Counted from the stretch's first letter, positions 13,195-26,512 are shown. The stretch is 64,000 nucleotides of DNA from Nymphaea colorata (GCF_008831285.2 NC_045148.1:16346802-16410801); one strand, 5' to 3'. Numbers and translations: made by a program. Notes: generated from the sequence alone by a model not told the origin.

Positions 13195-14240
13195 ATTCTG
13201 CCTCAGTATCTTGTAAACTCGACAATGTCTCTACTCTTTCCCCTAGCAGCTTCCTTTCTTATGACATCAATTGCCTTGCCATCAAGGAACTATAAGAGTA
13301 CGATATGTTTTTCAGGAAGAAAGAAAACATATAGAAATCCGAAATTTTTTCCTAGTTAACTCTTGAAGAACCCAAAAAGCACCGGTACAATGCGACTCAT
13401 AGCTTTCGGTCTTTTGAAACACTGAAGCATTTTATACAGTCTTGAACGGAGAATCAGAGAAGGGGATAAAGCTCATGAAACACCCACCAATTGTATCTAT
13501 GATGGAAACCAGAGACGAAAACTCAATCTATCAAGAAAACTGAATCATGCTATTCTTTTTTCTTTTGTAATGAACAATTTTTATATAATCTTAACGGAGA
13601 ATCAACCCAGACGTATTCATTCCACCAAAAACCAAACGGGCAATAATGTATCTAATTCAAAAGCCAGCATTAGCAAATACACGGTGCCAAGTAACAAAAA
13701 GGCCCCAGAACTACGGACGGAAATGATAGGGATGTGTTTCGCAAAGACAAAGATGCAAGGGTGGATCTAGCCCTAAAGGGAAGCAGCCTTAACGTAGTAC
13801 ATATTCTTTCACCACATGAATAGTTAAGAAAAAGGTAAAATAGTTAGATCACAGTATGAGAACCGGAGAGTTCTCAGGTTCGATTCCCACATGGGTTGTG
13901 CTCGTCAAGAGAAGAAGAAACGGAAAAAGGAATCCCAGACCACCTCCCAGAAAGAAAATAAAGCCACTCCCCAACAACGATAAACAGAAACAGAGAAAGA
14001 AGCAGGAGGAGAAGAAGAGAGAGAGAGAGTACCAAGGAAGACGGCAGTCACTAGCCTCTGCAATGAGGAGGAAGAGAAGTCGGGCGGCTGCGTCGATCGT
14101 GGAGAACTCGCCCGCGAGTGGCCCCCTGAGTTAATCAGGAACATCTGGATCTTATCCGGTTGCCGACCCAAATCTGACTGGTCGGACACGATGAAGTCGA
14201 CGAAATAAGATCCGATTAACACCAAAAATCTGAACATCGG
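13195..14240 (-). other. Probable leader exons and first introns of the unknown gene
   Basis: Moving upstream on the minus strand, a good acceptor (TATCGTACTCTTATAG) precedes a segment at 13290-13204 that reads FLDGKAIDVIRKEAARGKSR and onward to a TGA. It ends one base out of frame with the MESSVG start. Further up, a GC-richer block at about 14130-14033 ends CTTCCTTG followed by a GTACTCTCTCT donor. It could be an untranslated or short first exon. Inference only. Confidence 0.35.
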
Positions 14241-14714
14241 GTTCTAGAAAACTGCATTTTAATTTGAATCAGAACTTAGTTAAGGAGATTCAAACAAGTT
14301 GGCGTTGGCAGAGCGTAGATCCAATCTGAATCGGATGAAATCTTCTTTTTAAAGAGCAAAATTCTTGAAACTTGACTCAACGCTGCGCTAGAGGGGTTTC
14401 AAGTTCCCCGCTTAAACTTAGAGATCAAGTTTTTTAATAAGTTTGGAAAACTTGGTTCATTTTTTTTTTATGGCATTCAAAACCTGGTGTTTTTATGAAT
14501 GATCTGAGGAGAGTTAGGTTTTTCACTCCTTTTCATAAAACCAAGCTTTTTCAAATCTGGGTTTTCCTTAAATCCAGTTTTGATGGCATTCAAACACTTC
14601 AAAAGTCTGGTTTTAGAGTGTCATCCGAACGCCCATTGTTATTGTACACCTAAAATATTATGCTGCTTTTGATTGTCAAGGGTTCTTAAATTCAAACCCT
14701 GATTTCAGATTCTC

Positions 14715-14718
<4 letters not shown>

Positions 14719-14749
<31 letters not shown>
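14719..14749. repeat. (CT)n microsatellite
   Basis: About 31 bp of CT directly at the left edge of the second copy of dispersed repeat R1. Confidence 0.95.
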
Positions 14750-14751
<2 letters not shown>

Positions 14752-14949
14752 ACGGCTGGGTGATGGTGTTGTTCTGTCCTTCCACTCTCTTCCCACCCCT
14801 TTTATTTCATTTTTTGTGAATTGTATTGTATATTTTCTCTTTTGCTTCTATTTTACGGTTTGTTACTATAGTTAGGAATTTCTTGTCCTCAATTTTTGTA
14901 TGTAGAAGACTTCTTGTTCCCAAATTTTAATATACATTCTCATTTTATC
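14750..14949 (+). repeat. Dispersed repeat family R1, copy 2 (3' part only)
   Basis: Starts CACGGCTGGGTGATGGTGTT and matches 54962-55136 and the end of 4540-5028, finishing AATATACATTCTCATTTTAT and running into another CT-rich tract (14951-14979). The 5' part seen in the other two copies is replaced by a CT microsatellite. Confidence 0.6.
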
Positions 14950-14979
14950 GGCTCTCTCTCTTTCTCTCTCTCTCTTTCT

Positions 14980-16750
14980 AAACCATCAATTTTGCCCCTT
15001 TCAGGATCTAAAAACTATGGTTTTAAAAATCTGAAGTTTGATCAACCCTGAAAATTGGACACTTGATACACCTAATCCAAAAAAGTGGCACCTTGGAATT
15101 GGATTTTGACAAATTCATGTTTGGTGCACCATTAGAACTCTATCTTAAAATATATTTTTTCTGTTCATCTATGAAATCATTTTTTCATGAAGTCAGAAGA
15201 TAACACCCTCTGTTGAATATGTGGAGCTACGAAACAACCCCAACTCAACTCTCCTCGAAGCCTCAACAAGCGCATCCAGATTTAAAGAACTACACAAAAA
15301 GTGACCATTCATGAGAATGGCACAAGCCTCAAGGGGTTCGACTCACCGGCTCCGGCCCATCTCTGATGGACAGCCGGCCGGTTGCTGGTTTGAGTGGCAT
15401 CGGCATCATTCTCCTAGCAGTGGTGGAGCCACATATAGGCAGTTGCTCGCATTCACCCGTTTCTCGTTAAAGCGAGCGGGTGAAAGTTCACCTGCTCGAT
15501 GGAGAAGAAGGACGAGAAGAAGAAGAAGAAGAAGAAGAAGAAGAAGAAGGGGTAGAAGAAAGACGAGAAGAAGAAGAGGAAGAAGGACGAGAAGAAGAGG
15601 GGAAAAGGGAGAAGCAAAGGGAAAATGGAGAAGCAGAGGGAGAAGGATGAGAAGAAGATAATCTGCGTGATTGTTTCCTTGATTATTAATTGTCTGTCAG
15701 AGTGAATTTTAAATTCGCCCTGGAATAAAGGAGGTCGTTGATCTCTTGCAGCCATGGCCGTGGTGGAGAACGCCGGCATGGATTTGGGGGTGAACGTCAA
15801 ATCATTGTTGGCTGGCCGGAATTTTGGTGACGAAGTGCTCCATTAAAAGTCATCATCCAACGGTCAGCCAAAACGTCTCTCCTTCATTCATTTTACCCTG
15901 TGCATCAAACACAGTTAACTTTACCCTGCAAAAAACTTCATTGCAATCAAACAGGGCCTCAAATAGGAAGAGGGTTAAATTTCATCATGTATTTTTTTCT
16001 AGAAAAATTTACCGTGGTAAATTTACCACGTTAAATTCTTCATTGCAATCAAACGGGCCATTAAGGTCGGAAGGTGCTTTTAATTAGTGTCCTTCGACCA
16101 AAATTCTTAGTTCTGCTACACCGTCTCTTGTGCAGGTCAAAACAGCCCCGAACCCGGGAAAAGGAGCACTTCGTCCACCTTCTTTGAAAGGTCCCGCCCA
16201 CCATGAAAATGACACTGCCATCTAACAACCCGTTTGAACTCTATTTCTTCATCAGCCATCCAGACTTGCACAAAATAAAATGACGAAGACTTCTTAAAAA
16301 AAATGTTTGGTAGGCGTGCTCTACAAAAGCATAAATTGGTCAAAATTCTTAAGATATTCTACCTGCAGTATTGGCTTCCACTCTTTGCACGTTTTCTTTC
16401 TGTAACTGTGAGCTTGCAACTTAATCTAGCAGCCGGTTGTTGGAACTAAAACCTAACGGACTCTTGCATGTGAAACCAGCACGTATTTGCTGTTTGCCAT
16501 ATTGAATATTAAAGTTCTTCTTTCTTCATATTTTTCTTTTTCTAATGGCGACTTAGTCAGCCTTAATTAATAAGGTATTTATGGATTCAAGTTAATTAAT
16601 ATTTGAACTTGGTACACATGTTCTGTGTTTGGCAGGGTCTAGAAAGTCACAACTAAGCTCGTAAGGAGAGAGCTCGGCCGTCTCTGTTAGGAGATCACCG
16701 CCGATGAACTTAAAGGCTTTCAAGTTGAAGGAGGTCAAGAGTGGTGCACT
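14980..16750. other. Intergenic with GAA-rich low-complexity DNA
   Basis: An AAG/GAG-rich tract lies at about 15507-15660; it creates long but meaningless Arg- or Phe-rich frames. A SINE-like fragment lies at 15335-15440. The word CATTGCAATCAAACRGGCC occurs twice, near 15939 and 16039. No supported gene. Confidence 0.4.
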
Positions 16751-16868
16751 TTGTATGTTCGGCCTAACACATGTTTGGTGCCCCTTGCATGCCACGAGTC
16801 CCCGGCTCTGGAGAGCTCCTGACATGCAGGAGGCCGGGTCCCCATCATGTGTTAGGTCGAACATGCAA
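16751..16868. repeat. 118-bp foldback (inverted repeat)
   Basis: Arms TTGTATGTTCGGCCTAACAC+ATG (16751-16773) and its inverted copy (16846-16868) pair over 23 bp with two mismatches. The GC-rich loop contains further short self-complementary words (GGAGAGCTCC). Could be a MITE end pair or a hairpin-forming transcript. Confidence 0.6.
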
Positions 16869-19800
16869 CTCGGAGTTTGATATACTGTGTGAGTCTGGTT
16901 GAAGTCTATCTATCTGGCTCCAATTGACTTCTCAAAAAAAGAAAAAAATTTAACTATGAGTACACCCAGATCCAATGCTAAAGAATGTTTTAACGAGGCT
17001 CATAGTTTAATTTTTAGACCACATGTTTCTTTTCCTGTTCCTACATTCATAAAATCCACTTGACTTTGAAGAGCTGTTTCTTTTTGAAGATCACTGAAAC
17101 AATGTCTTTGAAAATATGCAACTCCTTTACTATTTGTTTACAATATCTATGAAGTTGTTTAATTGTTTGTATACTTGCATAATGTGTATAATAATACTTT
17201 TGGCCAATTCAATTAAATTTGCATGGCCCATTCGATTCAATTTCTAATTCTAAGAGGCACTAAAAAATTCGAACTCAAAAGGCTGGTTGGTGAAAAGTGA
17301 GAACGTCGGCATAATGTGGGCCGGTAAGAAAGGCATGGACGTCAACGGACTCCACACCTACTCCCTGCAAGAAAAATAAATTAGATCCAATTATATTTTG
17401 GATCTGGACTCCCTTTACTATTAAAACCAGATAAAGATAAGGCCGTCAATGGGCATGATTTGTTTTTAAAGTTTGCTAACCTAAGTTTATATACATACAT
17501 ATATATATATAAGAAACTATATCCCACTCCTTGATCTTTCTTAGATTGAAAGTTGATAGAAAAATAAGAAGAAAAGATGATGAAGCATAGATGTGATCTA
17601 CACGAATGATTTTAGTAAGAATCAACCTTTGAATCACCATAATCCAGTATGTGGATCTAATAAACCACATTTTTGCGTCGATTAAACACGATCCGAAACT
17701 CGATCTTATTGCTAGATTTGCTTAAGACAACATTGAAATCAATTAACATCAAGACTTGGGGTCCCAAACTGCAGTCGGCACCTAATCAGATTCCAGACCA
17801 TCCAGTGTACATTAAAAGGAAACAGCATGACTCAGCTTGGAACCGCCATTAATGAGCATTTATCTCCTTGCGCACCAAAATCGCCATCTTACAGTGACAT
17901 CTACCAAGCAATTCCCTCGAAGGAAGCAGTAACAAGTAACAGCACATGACTGTTCAGCATCTCTGTGTCTTCTTCGTTTTCGGGTTCTCTTGTCCTCTGG
18001 CTGAGAGCCTGTGGGACACATAGAATTGCCCACATTCGTATCATGGTAGCATGATTTCTTTCCTTCTTACAGTGATGAACATGCTAGTGGTGGGTTCGCA
18101 TATGTCTTCATATTTATGGAACAGAACCGCTCCATGTTCAGTTCCCTGTTCATTCTTTAAGGAGGCGTTTGCTTGCATGGATTCTGACATGACTTGAGCT
18201 CTTGGGACCTAAAGATGCATGGACAGGGATGTGGTTCTCAGTCAGTAGCTTGCTAGAGCCATGAATTTAAGGTGGGCTTCGGGTCGGATCCTTGGATCTT
18301 AAATCCGGCTTAATCGGAAATTCAATACTTGGTACCCGACCCGCTTCAAATAGGTTTAGATCGGACCCGTAAAGAAAATAAGATTAATCCTGATCTGATC
18401 TGCCCACAATTTTTTTTTTTTTTTTTGGAGTCAGAATTAAATGGAGGGGTAACTTTTTCTTGATTAAATTGCAAGTGGGTAGGAAGCAGAATGAGAGTTT
18501 TGTCAAGTCTTCTACTGTTTGGATCTGATTTAGATTCGAATCTTGGCTTGTTTGGCTGGACCAACTGGCAGTCCGAATAAGATCAAACTTTTTTTTTTGT
18601 AAAAAAAAAACACCATCTCTTCTTTCTTCTGCAGTTTTATCACTCTGATTTAGTGCATTAGTTTATGAAATTTCTTGTTGGAATAATACAAAAAGTATCT
18701 TAATAAATGATATATCCTAATGATGAATAATTTATATATGATTATATATTGCATGAACCTAACAGAAAGGTTAGTGCTCAGGACGTGATGGCATATTCCC
18801 TAGCGTTTCCGGAAAAGGAAAAGTCGCCGAGGGAAACGAACCCAACTGGATGGTTGCCATTAAAGAATACATATCAACTTATCCCGCTACCTATGTATAT
18901 ATAATATATATAACTGTATTTTTTCGACTGGATTAAAGAATACATATCATGTTAATATGAGGGCGAGAATCAAATTATCAAGTTATCCTCTCTCTCTTTC
19001 TCTTTCTCTCTCTTTACCAAGTGTACCGAGCATATGAAAGGAGAGCCATCCGACGGTTGCTTCTATAGTGGAAATGGTTATTTCTTTTATTTTGTGTCAC
19101 AAAAAACAAATTGCAAAAGACACATTTACAACAATAAGATGAAATACACATTTTTGTGATAGTTTTTAATGATACAAAATAAAAAAATCGATCTAACAAT
19201 AAAGGTAGCCGACTCTATATATATATATATATATATATATAACGATCTTTTCCTTTTCGTTCAATTTAAAATTTATATATGTGTGCCTTTTGACTTAAAA
19301 TTTTCTATAGAAAGCACGTATAGACTATTGTTGGAGAGTTTTAACATATATATATATATATATATAATATGGCTTGGTGGACCTATTTTATATGGTTGAG
19401 TTTGTGGAACTTTCATATGACGCATGCAAGCGTGCATTTTGAAAATGTCAATAGGCCATAGCTTTTTCTTTAAACGGAAGAAATTCAAGTTATTTAATCC
19501 TCCTTTATTAAAAAATAAAGACTAAAAGATTGAACAGCTGCAGTATGACCAATTCACACCCTTAAATTGCACAAAGCTGGGAACTCAAAAATGTGCTTAA
19601 TTAAATGTAATTTTTCGGCCCTTTAACCCGTCCAAATGAAAGTCGAAGCTTAGCCTCTTACATCTAAGATGGTTGTGTCGAGCCCTGTTTTCAATATGGT
19701 TGTGTCCGATCCTTTTGTCATGGGAATCAAATTGATGACTTTTCATACTACCTGTCCGACCAGCTATGTTATGCAGTCGTAACTCCTCCTTCATAAAACA

Positions 19801-21600
19801 AATATTTAATGTATAAACTAAAATTATAAGTACATTATTCATATCTTAGTGGAAATCTTATCTTCCAATAGGGTTCTTTCATGTATAAACGCATTTATTG
19901 TATGATGTGAAATGCCTAATCAATACACTTCATGATATCGTGTCAAATGTGTCCAATTTAAAAAAACAGTAATATAATGAAAGCACAGTGCTGAGACGAA
20001 GACCTAAACCAAGTCTTCGTGTTGCCATTCTGTACTTTGAGATTTCCAATATAATATCATCCAATACAACATGATGGCCACCGCTATGAAGATGCAAACC
20101 CTTTTAAATAGTTGATTTAAAACAATCCAAAGAAAATGCAACTCAAAACTTTGACAGTTCTTATTTTATCTCCCTTCTTTTGCTGTCATATAAAACATTC
20201 AGTAGAAAAAAGAAAAACATAAGAACAAATTCAGATCTTTCTCTTTTCTGGGTTTTAACACAAAAAGGCAAAAAAAGATCTCATCTTCTTCTTTTGGGTT
20301 ATGAAAAGAAGCAAATGCTTGTAATGAACTACTGCAACTTTAATAAAAAAGTTTGCTTCGAGCCAAAGTCTCTCTCTCTCTAGAAGCTGACTTCTTATGA
20401 TTCTTCACAGGTACGCCTCTATGGAATCATATTTATAACGAGAGGAGTAGATCGACTAAGTTGGCGTCGAAAAGAAAAATGCCAACTCGAAAAGTCTTTC
20501 AATATTACATTAAATATAATTAATGAGCAGAAAAAAATGCTGCAACCACCGTCACCATTTCCAAAACAGCGCAGAGCTCGGCAATGAAGGCCGCTTCTTT
20601 TCCGGCAACCACATAATTCAATGTGTTTGCGAATTCGTTGCATATTTTTTCAATTACCATAAGCTGTAAACCTCCCGGGGGATTCGAAATGCTCGATTCC
20701 TCGCTTCGCCGGAAAAAGAAAAAATTGCAGATTCACCTTTATCTGTCATGCAAGTCAGTGTTGCCCTTTTGGCCTCCCTGGGTTCTTTTTCTTCAATGAC
20801 ACCTACTCTCTCTCTCTCTCTCTCTACTTTTAAAATTCAAAATTTATATATTAATTAATGCTTTCATATTGTTTTTGGGTGAACCAAAAATGAGTAAAAT
20901 AAGCATTTCAACGGTAGATCTTAGGTTCTGACCTAAGATCTTTAGTTTAATAGATCATATGTTTGAATATGAAGATATGGTTATCAGATTCATGGAGCTG
21001 AAAATCTGACAAAAACTCCTAAAATGATACTTGGACCAAGTCTGGGCGCTGCCATTTTGAGATTGAAGTTGCCGTCCTTTTCCGGCAAAGTCACATCCGT
21101 TGAAGTGGTTTAATCTTTGGGTAGTTTTCACTAAGAAAAAAAAGAGGAACACTTGCAGTAAAAAGTATAATGTAGGTAACCAGTGAAAACGACTAAATCG
21201 ACACGATACCATAAACTTGGTTGAATTCCCTTCATTCTCTCTTCTAAAATCAGAATTTAGCAGAAGCATGATTTTTTTTAAAAAAAATTTACTGATTGCG
21301 ATAATTGGTAAATGTTGCCGCTTTTGCCAAAAAGTAATTTTGGGTTATGGAAATTCATCCGTTTGCAAAGTGGTAGCGTGTCGTGTCGATGCGATGGATG
21401 TTGCCTACTTGTTCAACCCTGAGTGGTGGTGGGCTGGCTTCTGGCTTCTGGCCTTGGCCCTTCCTTTTACTACCAGTTCTTTTTCTCCTCCTTTTTATCT
21501 CTCTCTTTCTCTGTGGCACACCAGAGGGGCGCTTGACGCGCTAACTCTTCCTACAAAAATGTGGCCTATTTTGACAGACGAACAAGCTTGTAGCTCCTTG
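16869..21600. other. Intergenic, AT-rich, no gene seen
   Basis: Short TA runs at about 19217-19241 and 19347-19367, CT tracts at about 18988-19014 and 20809-20825, and AT-rich sequence. No coding region or RNA gene recognised. Confidence 0.4.
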
Positions 21601-22678
21601 GCATCTGTTGTTTGAGTGGTTTTCCGGCCTGCATTTCTGCACGCATCGCCTGAAAGACAAACTTCCTTGGTCCCAATGATCTTTGCTTGGGGGTTTAGGG
21701 TTTAAATGGGCTGAAAAGTTTGTGGCTGCTCGTCTGTTTCGGGATTAAATGCCTGTGCAAGGACAAGAGGAGCAAGAAAAAAAAGACCGAAAGGAAAAAG
21801 GAGTGTTTCTTTCTCGGTTGGTGTTGATTGGGAGTGGATCAAAGGGCTTCATTCTACAGTGGCCTACAACAGCGGAGGTATGATCGTTGCGGTCCGAGCT
21901 TTTGAGGTTTGCTATGGTTGGTATCGAGATTCCTTTCCTTGCTCGCATTTTTACCTTTCTCTTGTGGCGTTTTCTAAAAGGAAGTGGAATTGTTCTTCGG
22001 CTTAACTTGTGGTCAATATGTTGGTTCTTGTGATTGTTAGGGTTATATGGTTCTTCGGTGTCAATGTGGTTGTCTGTTTGATGTTAAATTTGTTCTCAGT
22101 CCAACTACCAACTGGGATGTCCGATATTTCTGTGAGATCATGGCTGAAATTAGAGTCGTTCGTCATGTGTTAAAGTTTCACAGAGCGATGCCTTGAATAT
22201 AATGAATGTAAAGCTTCTTGGCTAGTGTAGACTAAAATCGTGGAAAAAAAAAGATCTTTTGGGCGACTCTGACTTAAGAAAAAAAATAGTTGAAGGCCGT
22301 ATACAGAACGAAGGGTACGGATGTGCTAAATGTGTTATATCGTTCTATAGTATCTCATCCCTTCAGTGAATTAGTCAATAATCTGCCGTGCTGCGCCCTA
22401 TGGAGAAGCGATTCAGTTGTTCATTTGACCCCGTACAAATAGTTTCTATTGCATAGCATAAGATTGTCCCTGTCGTTTGTGTTTTGTGACAACTTGAATA
22501 TGGGTACTTCATATTGTAATGATTTTAATGGATATTTTGCTTTTAGCTAGCAGAATGAGATTTTTTTTCCCCTTACAAGACGATCAGAGATGCGACTCTT
22601 AAGTCTGTCTCTGTTAGTCTATACTAATTAATAGATGCTAATTACTGTTCCGATTTTTTACTTATAGTAGTATGAAAG
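21601..22678 (+). promoter_or_regulatory. Probable promoter and 5' leader of the receptor-like kinase gene
   Basis: Immediately upstream of the kinase ATG an acceptor-like TTTTTTACTTATAG (ending at 22666) suggests an intron in the leader. A donor-like GCGGAG/GTATGA at about 21880 could be its other end. No TATA box or element is firmly identified. Confidence 0.3.
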
Positions 22679-24948
22679 ATGTCATCCTCCCTGAGTGAAT
22701 CGCTTTCAAGAAAGACAGCTCTCTTTGGTCTTAAATTATGGGTCGTGATCTGTATCTCAGTTGGGATATTCATAGCGATGGCTCTGTCTATTTTGGCTAT
22801 GTGGTTGGCCTCTCAAAAGAAATCGAAAAGAACACTCGATAAATTCCCACTCTCTCAAATCCCCAGTGTATCCAAGGAGATAAAAGTTGACAGAGTGGCT
22901 GCTCACAATCTGAATACAGCTTTCCGAAATCATGATGGTGTTGCCTTCAATTTGCATGATCAGTCTAGCACAAAAGACTCAGAGAAGATGTCAGTGCATT
23001 TGGGCAGGAGCAGATCAAGTGATGCCGATAATCTCAGTCAGTGCAGTTCAGTTTATCAGCTGGAGAGAGCTGGCAGTTCACAGTCAGGTGATGATGGAAG
23101 CTCGGGCCATGTCCATAACCCATCTTCATCACATGGTTACAGGACAGCTTCTCCATTGACAGGCTTACCTGAAGTATCACATCTTGGCTGGGGCCACTGG
23201 TTTACATTAAGGGATTTAGAGTTGGCAACTAGTCGCTTCTCAAAGGATAATGTACTTGGTGAGGGTGGATATGGAGTTGTGTATAAAGGGCAGTTAGTCA
23301 ATGGGACCCCTGTAGCTGTGAAGAAACTCCTCAACAACATGTAATTCCAGTAAAATTCATATTTATCTTCGTCCTCATCTTCACCCCTCTCATTCAGATT
23401 ATTTTACTGGAAATATACAGGGGACAAGCAGAGAAAGAATTTAGAGTAGAGGTGGAGGCTATTGGCCATGTGCGTCACAAAAATCTTGTGCGTCTACTGG
23501 GTTACTGTGTGGAAGGAACTCACAGGTAAAGTGTTTTTTTTTTGTTCTGCTTATTTTTGTAGAATTTTTGGTTTCATGTGGAATGTATACAAGTTATGAG
23601 ATTCATGTTATCAATTAATGATGTTAAACATAAAAGAAGTACAATTACAAAATTTGGTTTTTAATATCATGTTTCATTTGAAGTTTTGAACTATATTTTT
23701 TCGTTCCTCGTTATTTTATCTACTCTTTCCTTATTGAATTTATGCCTGTTTCATTTGGATCATAATTTTTATTCCTTTGCTAATTCTTTCCTGTATCGAA
23801 GTACAGAATGTTGGTATATGAGTATGTTAACAACGGGAACTTAGAGCAATGGCTTCATGGTGCAATGCGCCAGCGAGGTTCACTGAGTTGGGAGGCACGC
23901 ATGAAGGTTATACTAGGCACTGCTAAAGCGTATGCCACAAAACCCTGCCTCCATCTTTCCTTGCTAATAATTCAATGGTTTTTTCCTCCGTTTTTGCATG
24001 ATGAACTTGGAATATTGCAATAAAATGGCTTAATCATAATTTCACCAATTGTTTGCAGACTTGCATATTTACATGAAGCTATAGAGCCAAAAGTTGTTCA
24101 TAGAGACATAAAGTCCAGCAATATCCTGATTGATGAAGATTTCAATGCGAAAGTTTCTGACTTTGGCCTAGCTAAGCTGCTGGGCTCAGGAAAGAGCCAT
24201 GTAACAACGAGAGTGATGGGAACATTTGGGTACAAACTGTGGCTGTGACGCAGCCTGCATCCTTGCTCTATTGCATTTTATGATTGATTGGCTTCAAACA
24301 ATCTAATGTTTGTTAAAGCTGTTATATTGTTCCAATGACTTCAGATATGTAGCCCCAGAATATGCAAACACAGGACTGTTGAATGAGAAGAGTGATATCT
24401 ACAGCTTTGGTGTCCTCCTGCTGGAGGCAGTTACTGGAAGAGATCCTGTAGATTATGGCAGGCCTGCCAATGAGGTAAATATCAGTGCATGCTCCACAAT
24501 TATATGCATGCTAGAGAGAGAAAATTTTTGAATTAAAATCTTGCTGAACACTCCTGGTGTGGGATTATGTGTATACAGGTGAATCTCGTGGAGTGGCTGA
24601 AGCAGATGGTAGCAAATAGGCATTCCGAGGAAGTTATAGATCCAAATTTGGAAGTTAAGCCATCTACACGGGCATTAAAACGTGCCTTACTCATTGCTTT
24701 GCGCTGTGTTGATCCTGATTCAGAAAAACGACCCCAGATGGGTCAAGTTGTCAGAATGCTTGAAGCAGAGGAATTCCCATACCGTCAGGTTTTCATATAG
24801 CAGTCTAGCTTCAAAACTCTGTAGTGATTTTCATAAAAAAATGGTCATTCCTGAACTTTTAGTTTGGCCTTACATTTTGCAGGAGAGAAGGAACAGGCAC
24901 AGTCGTTCTGGGAGCGCAGAGATTGAGTCTACAAAGGATAACCCATAA
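22679..24948 (+). CDS. Transmembrane receptor-like protein kinase, TAK/RLCK-V-like group
   Basis: Proposed exons: 22679-23340, 23421-23525, 23807-23929, 24059-24229, 24345-24474, 24579-24788 and 24883-24948. All introns are GT-AG and in phase, giving 488 aa. A short N-terminus leads into one membrane segment (about residues 20-45), then a Ser-rich linker and the [11 protein letters not shown] motif before the kinase. Kinase landmarks: GEGGYG 194-199, VAVKK with lysine 215, HRD 311-313, DFG 331-333 and APE 357-359, all intact, so it should be an active RD-type Ser/Thr kinase at the plasma membrane. The architecture (tiny outer part, FGLKLWVV anchor, [17 protein letters not shown]) matches the plant group including At4g01330, At1g01540 and At5g18500; substrates are not inferable. 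The short tail is basic and Ser-rich. Confidence in family is high; exact subgroup is inference. Confidence 0.9.
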
Positions 24949-26374
24949 AAATGCCAAAGTAGATCCTGATTTGTCATCAAAAGTGTCTAAGGGAATCACT
25001 CAGATATCTTTTTCTTTTTCTAACAAAGAGAGCTGCTTTTGCTCTTTTTACAACCTTCAAGAGATCAAAAGTTCACATGCATACTGGAGTGATGCAGGTG
25101 CCAAGGTAAAGGACCCATTTGGTAACAATTCAAGACACAAATGGAGTAAGCCGGGAGCTGCTTTAACTAGAGAAGGGTCCACCATTGTGAATAAGATAGA
25201 AGTCTCTCTCTCTCTCTCTCTACTCCCCTCCCTCTGTGGTCTGATTACCCAAAATTGTTAGTGTATAAAATTGTTAACTACTCATGGAAGATGTCCCAAA
25301 CCACACATGATTCCTTTTCTTTTCCCTCTACCATTACCATGGACTGTTGCGTTCTTTGCTACTGCGTTTGATGCTTCAGTGACCGCTGTTGAATGATTTT
25401 TTGAGCTACCCATTTTTGTTCATCTATACTTAAATGGTGACGCTGTTCCTTGTTTTTATAGTAATTGAATGGAATGATGCCTTATCTCGTTTAACTTATC
25501 CTATCCTTGGAGCTTAAACTGCATTTTCTGATCATGCACTGCCTGGTGGATCCAAGAAGTTTTCCCTATGCTTCTGCGAGACGAGATTCCTGAACTCGGT
25601 CTTGGTGGAAATGGGAAAACTTTGGAACCCACGTGGAAGAAGCCTTTTGAAGATCATACTGATGTTGGGACGCAGCATTACTTTGCACTGCGTTCCATAA
25701 ATTGGTTGGTAGTAGTAAACAGCTGCTGTTGGTGAGGTGGTAGATTTGTACTACTGTACAATAGGAACTGAAAAATGATAAAGAAAATGAAGGTGTCAAA
25801 ACAAGCTTCTCCCTTCTTTTTCTTCTTATGTGAGAAATGTCTCGTGAAAAATTTGGTGTATGAACATTACTGATGGAAAAAAGTCACTTTCCTGTTAATT
25901 GGGCCTCCTTTATGGGAAAGAAAAAAGCTGGTTTCCTCATTGAAACAGAGGGAGCGGATAGAGCTGAGGTGGGTATGAGGTGTGAGAAACGCAGTCAGAG
26001 TTTGAACAGAGTGGCCATTGCCTTTTTGCAAAAACCGAAGCATAGGCATATGGCGTCAACTGTCTGCTGGTTGGGAAGGTAAACAGATTTTACCTGCATC
26101 CTGTGACAGGGTCAAGTCTAGGTTTCCCTTTGATTCTTTTTTCTCATGTGGGGCCTAACTTACCTGGTTTTCCATGTGAAAGTTATTTTTGTGTTAAATG
26201 TGCAGGTCCCACCCAAACCATACGCCAAGGAAGTGTTTGTTCTGCTTTGGAAACGAGATCTTTCATACGCAAGGAATGCCTCTTTCCTGAGAAAAATGCT
26301 CAAGCAAACAACCATAAAACCCAATTAGTTATTGATAAATCAATCTTTCTCTCTTTCTCTTCTCTGCACCAACT
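24949..26374. other. 3' region of the kinase gene and intergenic DNA
   Basis: Likely 3' UTR first, then sequence without a recognised gene. A CT tract is at 25203-25221. Open frames at 25873-26082 and 26103-26456 show no family features. Confidence 0.35.
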
Positions 26375-26512
26375 AGTGTGTAGCATAGCTGGTTGGACAA
26401 GAGATCAGAGGTTCGATTCCCTTCAGTTGAATTTGAGACTTGAGGGCTCAGGGTGAGATTCTTGGGGTTATGGTTGCCTCTTCCCCACCCTCTCTCTCTC
26501 TCTCCTTCTCAT
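26375..26512 (+). mobile_element. tRNA-derived SINE
   Basis: TAGCATAGCTGG at 26381-26392 fits the box A consensus TRGCNNAGYNGG exactly. GGTTCGATTCC at 26410-26420 fits box B GGTTCGANNCC exactly, at the short spacing expected for a polymerase III promoter of tRNA type. The body ends in a CT-rich tail (26490-26512). It is not an intact tRNA gene: no acceptor stem pairs with the 3' side. Confidence 0.65.

Noticed and set aside
13856-14134. 92-codon plus-strand frame with a tRNA box-B-like GGTTCGATTCC
   Set aside because: Lys/Arg-rich low complexity opposite the probable leader exon. Box B alone without a clear box A is not enough for a tRNA or SINE call.
15311-15800. Open frames of 115-116 codons on both strands
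   Set aside because: Produced by an AAG/GAG-rich tract (Arg- or Phe-rich peptides).
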